Shown piece by piece: positions 31,565-41,760 of a stretch of 64,000 nt of DNA. Position numbers and translations under genes: made by a program. Position 1 is the stretch's first letter. Each line of letters opens with the position of its first letter. Below the pieces are notes generated by a model. The model worked only from the letters and a program-made list of their open reading frames with translations. It was not told the DNA's origin and did not search any database. Source of the DNA: Cladocopium goreaui (lineage: Eukaryota > Sar > Dinophyceae > Suessiales > Symbiodiniaceae); contig CAMXCT020006563.1 in the NCBI GenBank assembly GCA_947184155.2, forward strand, positions 334,030 through 398,029, read 5' to 3'.

Positions 31565-33390
31565 TGTACCCAAATATTGTAGACATGAGAATTTTTCGGG
31601 GGATCAAAGCTGAAGTCAAGACACCCAGCAGTGGAATTCATCCCAGCATCGGCACCAAAGCCGCCCAAGCCATTTCCACCACCATTCAAGGAGCCGAGTG
31701 GCTTTAGGACCAAACCACCATCATTGCCCTGATTGCCAAAAGGCACTGGCTCACTAGGGCCACTGCTGGCGTTGTCACTCTGCAGTATGCTCCGAAAGTC
31801 GGGAGGTCTCATCCGTCTTTCTCTACTCAATCCCCCGCCACCAACACCACCAGCGGCCTGCTCCCCGAAGCCACCAATGCTTTCAGGAACCTCATCCGCT
31901 GAATGCAGTGGTTTGAGCGCTGGTCCACTAGCAAAGTCATTCTGCTGGGACAAGCTAGGAATTGCAGCTCCTGCATTGAGTGCAGAGCTGGTATCCGTCT
32001 GCATCTGGAAATTTGATGGCTTCAAATTCATCCCAGCATCGGCACCAAAGCCGCCCAAGCCATTTCCACCACCATTCAAGGAGCCGAGTGGCTTTAGGAC
32101 CAAACCACCATCATTGCCCTGATTGCCAAAAGGCACTGGCTCACTAGGGCCACTGCTGGCGTTGTCACTCTCCAGTATGCTCCGAAAGTCGGGAGGTCTC
32201 ATCCGTCTTTCTCTACTCAATCCCCCGCCACCAACACCACCAGCGGCCTGCTCCCCGAAGCCACCAATGCTTTCAGGAACCTCATCCGCTGAATGCAGTG
32301 GTTTGAGCGCTGGTCCACTAGCAAAGTCATTCTGCTGGGACAAGCTAGAAATTGCAGCTCCTGCATTGAGTGCAGAGCTGGTATCCGTCTGCATCTGGAA
32401 ATTTGGTGGCTTCAAATTCATCCCAGCATCGGCACCAAAGCCGCCCAAGCCATTTCCACCACCATTCAAGGAGCCGAGTGGCTTTAGGACCAAACCACCA
32501 TCATTGCCCTGATTGCCAAAAGGCACTGGCTCACTAGGGCCACTGCTGGCGTTGTCACTCTGCAGTATGCTCCGAAAGTCGGGAGGTCTCATCCGTCTTT
32601 CTCTACTCAATCCCCCGCCACCAACACCACCAGCGGCCTGCTCCCCGAAGCCACCAATGCTTTCAGGAACCTCATCCGCTGAATGCAGTGGTTTGAGCGC
32701 TGGTCCACTAGCAAAGTCATTCTGCTGGGACAAGCTAGGAATTGCAGCTCCTGCATTGAGTGCAGAGCTGGTATCCGTCTGCATCTGGAAATTTGATGGC
32801 TTCAAATTCATCCCAGCATCGGCACCAAAGCCGCCCAAGCCATTTCCACCACCATTCAAGGAGCCGAGTGGCTTTAGGACCAAACCACCATCATTGCCCT
32901 GATTGCCAAAAGGCACTGGCTCACTAGGGCCACTGCTGGCGTTGTCACTCTCCAGTATGCTCCGAAAGTCGGGAGGTCTCATCCGTCTTTCTCTACTCAA
33001 TCCCCCGCCACCAACACCACCAGCGGCCTGCTCCCCGAAGCCACCAATGCTTTCAGGAACCTCATCCGCTGAATGCAGTGGTTTGAGCGCTGGTCCACTA
33101 GCAAAGTCATTCTGCTGGGACAAGCTAGGAATTGCAGCTCCTGCATTGAGTGCAGAGCTGGTATCCGTCTGCATCTGGAAATTTGGTGGCTTCAAATTCA
33201 TCCCAGCATCGGCACCAAAGCCGCCCAAGCCATTTCCACCACTGTCCAAGGACGCACCAGGGCCACTGCTGGCATTGTCACTTTGCAGTATGCTGCGAAA
33301 GTCGGGAGGTCTCAAATGCCCTGGTTTTGCCCCTCCACCGGCTCCGGGATTGCCAAAGCCGGCATAGCCTGGGGTTTGTTCATGTTTGTT
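31552..33390 (-). CDS. tandem-repeat protein, main exon
   Basis: A minus-strand exon of about 1.84 kb starting after a TAG acceptor (33391-33393). After a Gly/Pro-rich lead (GYAGFGNPGAGGGAKPGH) it carries 130-residue repeats: RPPDFRSILQSDNASSGP, VPFGNQGNDGGLVLKPLG, GGGNGLGGFGADAGMN, DTSSALNAGAAIPSLSQQND, SIGGFGEQAAGGVGGGGL. The composition is Gly, Ser, Asn and Pro rich, with no enzyme motif and no membrane segment; it is probably disordered or a structural or adhesive-type protein. The frame ends ...FSFDPPKNSHVYNIWVHTLW, and the last residues and stop come from the F1 element. Plus-strand 129-codon frames over the same repeat are mirror artefacts. Function unknown. An in-frame TAG just upstream of 33390 shows that the exon must begin by splicing. 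Confidence 0.75.
   Translation of the reverse strand, partial: NKHEQTPGYAGFGNPGAGGGAKPGHLRPPDFRSILQSDNASSGPGASLDSGGNGLGGFGADAGMNLKPPNFQMQTDTSSALNAGAAIPSLSQQNDFASGPALKPLHSADEVPESIGGFGEQAAGGVGGGGLSRERRMRPPDFRSILESDNASSGPSEPVPFGNQGNDGGLVLKPLGSLNGGGNGLGGFGADAGMNLKPSNFQMQTDTSSALNAGAAIPSLSQQNDFASGPALKPLHSADEVPESIGGFGEQAAGGVGGGGLSRERRMRPPDFRSILQSDNASSGPSEPVPFGNQGNDGGLVLKPLGSLNGGGNGLGGFGADAGMNLKPPNFQMQTDTSSALNAGAAISSLSQQNDFASGPALKPLHSADEVPESIGGFGEQAAGGVGGGGLSRERRMRPPDFRSILESDNASSGPSEPVPFGNQGNDGGLVLKPLGSLNGGGNGLGGFGADAGMNLKPSNFQMQTDTSSALNAGAAIPSLSQQNDFASGPALKPLHSADEVPESIGGFGEQAAGGVGGGGLSRERRMRPPDFRSILQSDNASSGPSEPVPFGNQGNDGGLVLKPLGSLNGGGNGLGGFGADAGMNSTAGCLDFSFDPPKNSHVYNIWVHTLW
31651..33210. repeat. 390-bp tandem repeat, four full units (A-B-A-B)
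   Basis: Units begin near 31651, 32041, 32431 and 32821, with partial units at both ends. Alternate units share diagnostic bases (CTGCAG versus CTCCAG; ATTTGATGG versus ATTTGGTGG), so the real period is 780 bp. One unit has a private change in CTAGAAATTGCAG. Confidence 0.95.
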
Positions 33391-33553
33391 CTAGATTCCT
33401 CCAATTAACGCGAATCAACCAATCAAAATGACATCAAAAAAAGAAAAAGAACCATCAACATCTTCGCAGTATAGCTTAGCCACATTTGTTTTGTGGAGCA
33501 TCAATAAGTTAAAACACAAAATGTCCCAGCAAATCCATGCGGCTATTGGTCAC

Positions 33554-33666
33554 TTGAGCTTCAGCCTCCTTTTGCTTCAGAGTGTCATCCTTTTCCAGCC
33601 CCTTGCCCTGCTTCATGTCAGATGTCTCATTCCTGCAGTTGGCTAAAAAAGATCCGAAAAGATCCG
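33554..33666 (-). CDS. tandem-repeat protein, upstream exon
   Basis: A 113-nt minus-strand exon between a CCAG acceptor and a CAA|GTGACC donor. It reads DLFGSFLANCRNETSDMKQG then KGLEKDDTLKQKEAEAQ, a charged, possibly coiled-coil segment. It leaves phase 0 and joins the main exon in phase 0 across a 163-nt GT-AG intron (33391-33553). Exons further upstream were not identified; 35478-35612 is a candidate. Confidence 0.55.
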
Positions 33667-33747
33667 CTGGTGAAGATCGGGATTCCCAGATCATGTTTTT
33701 TTTTGAGAATGCCCAATATCTTAGGGATAGATTTGACATTAAATCAT

Positions 33748-33786
33748 CATCACCACCATCATCATCATCATCATGATAATGATTTT
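33748..33786. repeat. CAT/CACCAT microsatellite
   Basis: TCATCATCACCACCATCATC-type run. Confidence 0.85.
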
Positions 33787-34149
33787 GATATTAATATCGG
33801 ATTCTTGTGGATTATACCATATCTAATGCCCAATAATGATTTGGAGAGTATCCCCAATAATCCCGCTTTAAATCATCAACCAAAGAGGCGCCATGGCATG
33901 GTTTAGCAGCCAAGTCTGGGATGACCTCCCAAGACATGGCCAGTTTGCGCGTGTGCCGTGTATCGAGTTTCAACGGCTTTCATGATGAATCAACAACACG
34001 ACCAATGGGTAGATCTAGTCATCGTCAGGTCATCTAGTCCCATGAAAATCAGATGTTTCCCATGGATTCTCCCTGGTTTTTTATAGCCGAGGGATGCATA
34101 AAACAGAACCCGAATATCCAGGCTATGATCATCCCATTCATAATTCTGA

Positions 34150-34270
34150 ATCTGGTGCGTATAAATTACGCAGGGAATTGATTTTAACGGGAATGATCCA
34201 CTGGCTATCAATTTCATGATCCCAGCAACCACCAGCAACCCATCCGTTCCCTACGTAAAACGCACCAGTC
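34150..34270. mobile_element. F8 element, opposite orientation
   Basis: TGGTGCGTATAAATTACGC at the left, ACGTAAAACGCACCAGT at the right, and TTTTAACGGGAATGATCC inside, the reverse complement of the copy at 20438-20562. Confidence 0.65.
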
Positions 34271-34405
34271 CGGATCTACCGGTGACATCTGCTGACTACT
34301 TCCTTCAGGTTCAGGAGCCAAGGACAGAAACTCTGCACTTCTAGATGACTTCTACAAATCATGCATATTCTATAAAGATGGCATCTAACAATAGATGAAT
34401 CCCTA

Positions 34406-34511
34406 TACCCCCTGGTAATTTAACATACCTATTAAATATGGCCCATTTATAGCTGATTTACCTATTAAAGATGGTGATTTTCTATAGCTATGTCAGTTTA
34501 CCAGAGGGTTA
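34406..34511. mobile_element. F1 TIR element
   Basis: Left tip TACCCCCTGGTAATTTAACA, right tip CCAGAGGGTTA; each tip has one change. Confidence 0.8.
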
Positions 34512-34674
34512 TTCTTATTGATAGATGACATCAAACATGGTAACATGGTAAACCTGGGATTCTAACATAACCATGGCTATGCAGGATTCCCTCGATGTAT
34601 ATCCCGAGGGTGACCAAAGTTGTGGATCCAGAAGCGAAAATGGAGTTCGGAATGGGCTTTTCCCGGTTCCCAAC

Positions 34675-34785
34675 TACCCTCTGATAAACTAACATAGCTG
34701 TAGAAAATCACCATCCTTAATAGGTAAATCAACTAACTAAAGGTGCCATTTTCAATAGCAAACTGTAACAAATTACCAGAGTGTA
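34675..34785. mobile_element. F1 element, CTGTAGAAAATC subtype
   Basis: Shares CATAGCTGTAGAAAATCACC and ACTAAAGGTGCCATTTTCAA with the copy at 61270-61387. Confidence 0.8.
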
Positions 34786-34980
34786 AAATCCCAAATGAGC
34801 GGTTCAGCTAACCATCCATGGAATTCTATGGAATTCTGGGTTTCAGCTTGTCACTTGTTGTTTCGGTATGCCAACGACAGACTCGGATCTCCAGAATAGC
34901 CGGGGTGGCAACAATCGACATCACTACAGATCTTGGAGATCACCGTTGAAGCATTGTTGATGCATGTTGATGCGAGTTAC

Positions 34981-35150
34981 AATATATATATAATATGTTA
35001 TATCATATATACAATATGTTAATATATATATAATATGTTATATTATATATACAATATGTTAATATATATATATAAATATATTATGTATATATATATATAT
35101 ATATATATTAATATATTATATTGGATATAATATAATATTATATATATCAT
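34981..35150. repeat. TA-rich microsatellite with TATGTTA units
   Basis: ATATATAATATGTTATAT repeated, then a pure (TA)n run. Confidence 0.9.
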
Positions 35151-35155
35151 TATTA

Positions 35156-35262
35156 TACCCTCTGGTTATTTAACATAGCCATGGAGAATGGCCCATTTAT
35201 AGATGGTTTACCTACTAAAAATGGTGATTTTCCATGGCTATGTTAAATGACCGGATGGTGTA
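35156..35262. mobile_element. F1 element, TTATTTAACATAGCCATGG subtype
   Basis: Same interior as 27064-27168. Here the left tip is CCCTCTGG while the right is CCGGATGG, so the two tips do not match. Confidence 0.8.
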
Positions 35263-35477
35263 TATATATATATATAATTGTATATGCACATGTTATATAC
35301 ATCACGTCCTCTTCTCGCAAAATTGACACCCATCATTGTTGCTGTAACCTAAAACATCAAGAATCTATTGCAATCCCTTCAACATACACCAAAATACGAC
35401 ATGTTTCCCCGGGAAAAAATTGGGTTGATGTCGGTGGAAACTCCTATTCCTTTGGGGTCCCTTCTTTATCTTCTTTG

Positions 35478-35612
35478 GGGTATCCCTTTTCGAGGATTGT
35501 CCACCTTCGATGCCAGCGTCCTCGCCGCTTCGAAACGGTGGGTCTCGTTGGGCTCGGTCTCAGTGTGCTCAGCATCCCGGGAATTCAACCCTCGATTTGA
35601 TGAAAACTCCTG
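35478..35612 (-). CDS. possible exon, unknown
   Basis: Minus frame GLNSRDAEHTETEPNETHRF then EAARTLASKVDNPRKG. The plus strand is also open (LSTFDASVLAASKRWVSLGS), so strand is uncertain. Confidence 0.3.
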
Positions 35613-36097
35613 AGAGCTCATTTTGTATTTTGGGGCTACCATCAAGAAATTTCTCGCAAATTCCATGGCATTTTTCTGGCATTTTTGTTCACATTTTTCT
35701 GGTATTTTGGGGCTGCCCCGAATTGATCAACCACTAAAAAAAAACGGGGTTGACACTACGGCTGTTTCCAAAATTCCAAATGGCTTCACAACATGGCTGT
35801 ACCATCCAGTTGGTCCAGTTCATGGGGATGTCATCCTTGCGGTTATATATCATGATTAATGGATTAATTAATGATTAATCATGATTAATCGCCACATGAA
35901 TCATGATATACCCACATGGTCATGGATTCTCATGACAATAGTTTTTCAATCCCTGTGATTTTTTTTCTAAAAATCATATGATTTTCCGCACTATCCCCCA
36001 TAGGAAAATGAACCAATGTTGACCATGGCGCCAGGGCAAATTCACCAATTACTGCGGAGATCTTTGTCGTACTTGGGACCCATCATGCTTCGATTGT

Positions 36098-36203
36098 CTG
36101 TGGTTGAGCCCTACCCCTCTGAAAAATGATGGAGTGAAAGTCAGTTGGGATTATGAAATTCCCAACTGAATGGGAAAAAAACATGTTCCAAACCACCAAC
36201 CAG
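36098..36203. mobile_element. F2 element, left end truncated
   Basis: Begins CTGTGGTTGAGCCCTACC, lacking CTGGTTGG. The right end is complete. Confidence 0.75.
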
Positions 36204-36454
36204 TAATCTATCATTGCTATTACTATCAATACTACCTTCGCAAAGAATGGATAACTATTTATTCCTACAAATAATTATGGTAGTTATGACTCGTGACAGT
36301 AAATTACTACTGCAGAAGGCATTCTCAAATATTTGGTGTGTTTGCCATGGTTTCATTTTTGAAACTAGTTTTCCCGAATGCGTAGCAAGGGTTCCCGTTT
36401 CACTCTGGGGGTCTGGGGGTTGAGGGTGTGTTCGCTCGACGTTGCGTTCGCGAG

Positions 36455-36509
36455 CGCAACCGTCCGCAACCGTTCGCAACCGTTCGCAACCGTCCGCAAC
36501 CGTCCGTAC
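36455..36509. repeat. CGCAACCGTC 10-bp tandem array
   Basis: Five units alternating CGCAACCGTC and CGCAACCGTT. Confidence 0.9.
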
Positions 36510-36579
36510 GAACTCCGTATGGCCGTGCCTATGGGAAGTTTTGCAGAGGTGGTCCTTTTTGGAGGTTGCAGACGCGTCG

Positions 36580-37660
36580 TTGCTTCGTTTCGCGTGGCAG
36601 GCGTGGCACTTCGTGACATTCAGACGTGTTCTGCAACGTGTCGAAAGTCGTTTTGCGTGGCAGGCGCAATACTTTTGTGACGTTTTCAGAAGATGTGTTG
36701 CAGTTTTCGTGGCAGGCGCAGCACTTTGGACGTGTCCATCGTCATTTTTCGTGGCAGGCGCAGCACTTTAGACGTGTCGCGTTGCGTGTTTTTTGCAAAT
36801 CGCATTGGCAGGGCTGCGTCAAGTGGCGACAAGGTGCAAATTCCGTGGCAGGCGTGGCATTTTGTGCGATGTGCTGAAAATTGACGGAAGCCTCGCACGA
36901 AAGATCGATTTTGAGGTTGCAAATTTTCAGGTTCTAAGGAAAACTCCTAGGAAAACGTCGATTTTGAAGCTACAAAGTGTGAAAATTGGAGGAAGTCTCG
37001 CACGAAATGCTCGTTTTGGTGCTCCCACCTGTCTCGTCTCGCGTGTCTGGTTTGCCAGTGGCCTCGCCGTGTCTATGGGGGAAGCTGCAAAACTTGTCTT
37101 TTTGTCATGTTGCCAACTGTGAAAATTGCCGGAAGTCTCGCACGAAATGCTGGTTTTGATGTTCCTATGTGTCTTGTCTCGAGTCTCTGGTTTTCCTGTG
37201 GCGTCGCCGTGTCTATGGGGGAAGCCACAAAACCTCTCCTTTTCGACGGTTTCCAAGCAGCTTGTCATGTCGTTTTGCGTGGCAGGCGTGGCACTTTGTG
37301 ACATTCCAACCTGTTTGATAAAGTGTCGAAAATGTGAAAATTGGAGGAAGTCTCGTACGAAATGCTCGTGTTTCTGCATCCACGTGTCTCGTCCCGAGTT
37401 GTTGGATTTCCTGGGGCATCGCCGTGTCTTTGGGGGAAGCTGCAAAACCTCTCTTTTTCGAAGGTTGCCAAGCAGGTTGTCATGTCGTTTTTCGTGGCAG
37501 GCGTGGCACTTTGTGACATTCCAACCTGTTTGACAACGAGCCGAAAGTGTCTCTGGTTTTCTAGACACGTCGCAGTGTCTATGGGGGAAGCTGCAAAACA
37601 TCTCCTGTTCGAGGGTTTCTAAGCAGGTTGTCATGTCGTTTTGCGTGGCAGGCGTGGCAA
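36580..37660. repeat. CVAG-type repeat array
   Basis: Repeated GGCAGGCGTGGCACTTTGTG and GGCAGGCGCAGCACTTT units, interleaved with longer units carrying GGAAGTCTCGCACGAAATGC and GTGTCTATGGGGGAAGCTGC. The plus frames read like FCVAGVALCDIPTCL; I recall the same phrase in dinoflagellate hypothetical proteins. A minus frame of 235 codons (36927-37634) is the mirror of the array. GC-rich relative to surroundings. Confidence 0.75.
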
Positions 37661-37664
37661 CTTT

Positions 37665-38965
37665 ATACTCTGCACTCTACACCCCACACTCCACGCTCTA
37701 CACTTTCCACTCCACACTCCACACTCCACACTTTACACTCCACTCTTTACACTGTACACTCCTCACTCACACTTTACATTCCACACTCCTCACTTTACAC
37801 TCCACACTCCACCTTTGACACTCTACACTTTCCACTCCACACTCCACACTCCACACTCCACACTCCACACTTTACACTCCACAGTCCACACTTTACTCTT
37901 TACACTCCTCACTCCACACTTTACACTTTACACTCCTCACTCCACACTCCACACTCTACACTCCACACTCCTCACTTTACACTCCTCACTCCACACTTTA
38001 CACTCCACACGCTACACTTTCCACTCCACACTCTACACTCCACACTCTACACTTTACACTCCACACTCCACACTTTACACTTTACACTCCTCACTCCACA
38101 CTCCACACTCTACACTCCACGCTCCTCACTTTACACTCCACACTCCTCACTCCACAATCTACACTTTCCACTCCACACTCTGCACTCCACACTCCACACT
38201 CCACACTTTACACTCCACACTCTACACTTTACACTTTACACTCCTCAGTCCACACTTTACACGCCACACTCCTCACTTCACACTCCTCACTTTACACTCC
38301 ACACTCTACACTTTCCACTCCACACTCCACACTCCACACTTTACACTCCATACTTTACACTTTTCATGCCACACTCCTCACTTTACACTCCACACTCCAC
38401 CTTTGACACACTACACTTTCCACTCCACACTCCACACTTTACACTCCACACTCCACACTCCACACTTTGCAATCCACACTCCACACTTTACACTTTGCAC
38501 TCCTCACTCCACACTCCACACTCTACACTCCACACTCCTCACTTTACACTCCACACTCCACACTTTACACTTTCCACTCCACACTTTACACTCGAAACTC
38601 CTCACTTTACACTCCCCACTCCACACTCTACACTCCACACTCCGCACTTTACACTCCACACTTTACACTTTACACTCCTCACTCCTCACTCCACACTTTA
38701 CACTTTACACTCCACACTTTACACTTTACACTCCTCACTCCTCACTCCACACTTTACACTTTACACTCCACACTTTACACTTTACACTCCTCACTCCACA
38801 CTTTACACTTTACACTCCACACTCCACACTCTCCACACTTTACACTCCACACTCCACACTCTACACTTTACACTCCACACTCCCCACTCGACACCCCTCA
38901 CTCCACACTCGACACTCTACCTTTTACACTCCACACTCCACACTCTACACTTTACACTCCACACT
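37665..38965. repeat. degenerate 7-bp satellite, (CACTYYA)n
   Basis: About 1.3 kb of CACTCCA, CACTTTA, CACTCTA and CACTCCT heptamers. Because the motif has no TAA, TAG or TGA, long plus frames of 449 and 480 codons arise and encode only HTPHSTL-like periods. These are artefacts, not genes. Confidence 0.95.
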
Positions 38966-39312
38966 GCAGACTGGTAACAGGGGAAATATGTACAAGACTG
39001 TTCAAACAAACTATTGCAGAAAAGTGTTGTGCGTGACTGCATATCCATGTGTTTTGACATCTGTACCATTAACATACGTGTGAGCATTCGGGTTCGTGGG
39101 CTGCATCTTGTTTTCATGTTAAACAATATGTAAAATCAAGAATGAGTTCCAGCAAAAAAGACAAACATTCCAAAACAATAAATATATACAACAAAATATA
39201 ACAAAAACAAAAAGCAAAAAAAAATAGTCACATGTCTGGTCATATTGTTGGTTCTCCATCCCATGATATCTCCAATGCTCGGTTCACATCCCCCATTCTT
39301 GATTTCTACATC

Positions 39313-39412
39313 CTGGTTGGTGGTATACCTACCCCTCTGAAAAAATATGAAAGTCAAATGGGAGTATGATTCCCAATATCTGGAAAAATGAACAATGTTC
39401 CAAACCACCAAC
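39313..39412. mobile_element. F2 element, right end short
   Basis: CTGGTTGGTGGTATACCTAC at the left; the right end is cut after CCACCAAC. Confidence 0.75.
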
Positions 39413-39464
39413 ATTTCATTTTTCCCCAGTTCTTCTGTCTTTCACCAGCTTCACCACCAAGTCA

Positions 39465-39602
39465 CCATCGACTCACTCGCAGGCACCGCCTCGCTCACTG
39501 CACTGGCTTCAGCTTCCACGGCGCCTGGAATTGGACTCGATTGGAGGGACCCATCCACGGTTCCCCACGGCTTCTGTGGCACCACCCAAAAAGGTCCCAA
39601 AA
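39465..39602. other. coding-like GC-rich island
   Basis: Minus frame GAVEAEASAVSEAVPASESM and plus frame LTALASASTAPGIGLDWRDP are both plausible. It is probably an exon of an unidentified gene. The strand cannot be settled. Confidence 0.3.
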
Positions 39603-39757
39603 AGGTGCCCCAGTTCGGGGTCATGCTAAGTTGGGGTTCACGTAACTCCAATTTCACGACTGGGTTTATGGTAGATATACCATGATATACCTATACTATC
39701 CTATACTTAATGGGGCTTATAAACCAACAAACATCACTGGGGGGGCACCACCTTGTA
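39603..39757. mobile_element. F3 element, degenerate
   Basis: AGTTGGGGTTCACGTAACTC and GGGGGGGCACCACCTTGTA are recognisable. The left tip is lost. Confidence 0.6.
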
Positions 39758-39764
39758 CCAAAAC

Positions 39765-39885
39765 GAGCCATTTTTCCACGCATCCGGGCGCACCTTGCGC
39801 CACCTCGCGTACCCTTGGGCGCGAAATGGGCACGCGCTGTTCTTTCGGAGGGCAGCGCTTCCACGCGAAGTCCTTGGAGTTGTTT
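39765..39885. other. coding-like GC-rich island
   Basis: Plus frame AIFPRIRAHLAPPRVPLGAK, minus frame LRVEALPSERTARAHFAPKG. Directly follows an F3 end. Strand and product unknown. Confidence 0.25.
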
Positions 39886-40132
39886 AACCATAGGAAAACC
39901 ATAGGAAAAACCATAGGAAACATGGTGATTTATCCAAGAAAACTAGTGATTGAATGGGATTTATAGTTGATTTGAGATGGTTAAGTTGGTGTTCACATAC
40001 AATTTTAGCTGTTGGGTTTATGGTAATTATAACATCTCGTTTGGGGGTTACAAAAGCAACAAACATCACTGGCAAGCCCTTTATAGCAGGGGGATTCATG
40101 GGACTCAATGGATGACGGATGATCATGAATTA

Positions 40133-40172
40133 TACAATGTGAGGCCCCCAAGATTGGTTTATAATAGGTTTA
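40133..40172. mobile_element. F3 left-end fragment
   Basis: TACAATGTGAGGCCCCCAAG then F3-like ATTGGTTTATAATAGG, truncated where the duplicated flank begins. Confidence 0.6.
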
Positions 40173-40269
40173 TAGGATTTCATCGGGATATAGTTGGGAC
40201 ATCATTGGGATGTACTTGGGTATACTTGCTATACTATGGATGGATTAATAGATACAAAGTGAGGCCCCC
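40173..40269. repeat. 97-bp inverted duplicate, copy 2
   Basis: Reverse complement of 28739-28835, identical over the whole length. Confidence 0.9.
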
Positions 40270-40391
40270 GTTCGATAGCTAAGTTGGGGTTCACATAACT
40301 CCAATTTCACTATGGTCTATGGTAGGCAAATAACTATAGTTAATGGGGTTTATAAACCAACGTTCACATCACTGGGGGGCCCCACATTGTA
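40253..40391. mobile_element. F3 TIR element
   Basis: TACAAAGTGAGGCCCCC and GGGGGGCCCCACATTGTA ends, with the AAGTTGGGGTTCACATAACT subtype interior. Confidence 0.8.
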
Positions 40392-40397
40392 TCATTC

Positions 40398-40509
40398 CCC
40401 ATGACGGATCCGGCTGGTGCTGATAGAAAAATGCTAACATTTTTATGGGCTTAATCTTGATGGGATCCATGGCACACCATATATAGCAGCACCATGGATC
40501 CGTCATGGG
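40398..40509. repeat. foldback, CCCATGACGGATCC ends
   Basis: CCCATGACGGATCC is mirrored by GGATCCGTCATGGG, with GGTGCTG/CAGCACC inside. Confidence 0.7.
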
Positions 40510-40546
40510 TTACGGATTATTACGGATTATTACGGATTATTACGGA
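40510..40546. repeat. TACGGATTATT 11-bp tandem
   Basis: Three units. A diverged relative of the following segment (CCATGCAACAAAC) recurs near 40922. Confidence 0.8.
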
Positions 40547-40596
40547 CATAAAACAGCCATGCAACAAACCATAATACCTGGGATAACAATCCATAT

Positions 40597-40744
40597 CTGG
40601 TTGGTTAATCCATCTGAAAAATACTAATCTGCTTGGTGGTGCAATAACCATCTTGAAAAACATGACTCTGACTTCGTCAATGGGAAGGATGACATCCCAT
40701 ATATGAAATGGAAAATAAAATTCATGTTTGAAACCACCAACCAG
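40597..40744. mobile_element. F2 element, rearranged
   Basis: Both ends present, but the interior has a second CTGCTTGGTGGTG left end, as if one F2 copy inserted in another and then decayed. Confidence 0.6.
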
Positions 40745-40762
40745 TTATGGATTATTACCCAT

Positions 40763-40859
40763 ATGCTCCATGTATGGGATATTTACATATATTTACCTGC
40801 GTACATTTGCGCCCTTTGTTGGGGTAAATGTAGGTAAATATTCCAGCACCATGGAGCAT
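40763..40859. repeat. foldback, ATGCTCCATG ends
   Basis: ATGCTCCATG/CATGGAGCAT with ATTTACCT/AGGTAAAT inside. Confidence 0.65.
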
Positions 40860-41428
40860 CTGGGTTATATCATTATGGATTATTACTAGGATTATTATGA
40901 GTCATTATCGACATACAACGGCCATGCAACAAACTCTCATGAGAATCGTGGGATTTCACGAACTATAACTCACTAACTTTAATATTTCGAACTATTAATT
41001 GGTGAATGAATGGAATTCTTGTGCGTGACTTTAACAGAAGATATTTTTCATTGAATGATCTGCAACGGAAAATTTTGGGGAAAGCCGAGAAACACCAGAC
41101 TGGTGTTTTTTTTTGCTTTTAAACATGAAAGACTCCTCAGTTGGTACATGGGACACCGTTGATCCTGGAAGAACCCAACTGCCACCCAAAGGGTACTGAT
41201 TGGATAGTCCCTCAGATTTGTAGCTTTGCAACTGGGATCATTGATTCAAAGCCCTTTATGTTTCGGGATTTCTTACGGGATGTTTCACCTACTTGTAGTC
41301 ATTCAGCAAGGATCCTAATATCCACCAATCTCAAATTCTGACATAAGCTCGGTCCTTTTGGGTTCTCCAATCCCATCAACATCAACCCAATTTAGAGCCC
41401 TGAGAAGCTAATATCGATTACCAAATAG

Positions 41429-41532
41429 CACCCTCTGGTAAACTAACATAACTATGGAAAATCACTATTTTTCATGGAAAAATCCACTATATATGGTGAT
41501 TTTCCATAGTTATGTTCGTTTACCAAATAGTA
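41429..41532. mobile_element. F1 TIR element
   Basis: Left tip CACCCTCTGG, right tip TTTACCAAATAGTA. CCAAATAG also precedes the element at 41421-41428. Confidence 0.75.
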
Positions 41533-41745
41533 CATTCCAATAGTACATTCCTAATATACCCTATGGATCCAGCCGTACCTTCCTAGGAAGTGTTTGGGGT
41601 ATGATGACGTTTCGGGGGTTAGCCGTACCTTCTGAGATAGTGTTTGGATTCATAGGGATTAATAGGAATAGATTAAATAGTACATTCCAATAGTACATTC
41701 CTAATATATAGATTTTCCAATAGTACATTCCTAATATAGATTAAA
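41526..41745. repeat. CCAATAGTACATTCCTAATA units
   Basis: Five or so dispersed units, interrupted by an F10 segment (GCCGTACCTTC...GGGGGTTAG, 41566-41650) that recurs at 48710-48795. Confidence 0.7.
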
Positions 41746-41760
41746 TGATTAATAATCAGA

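Noticed and set aside
31733-33367. Repeated 129-codon plus-strand frames starting MPKGTGSLGP
   Set aside because: They are the mirror strand of the tandem-repeat exon, whose minus strand forms one continuous frame with splice sites and an upstream exon.
36927-37634. 235-codon minus frame
   Set aside because: It is the mirror of the CVAG repeat array, with repeated phrases and no independent support.
37628-39083. Plus-strand open frames of 449 and 480 codons
   Set aside because: They are read-through of the 7-bp satellite, which lacks stop codons; the product is a heptamer period with no domain.
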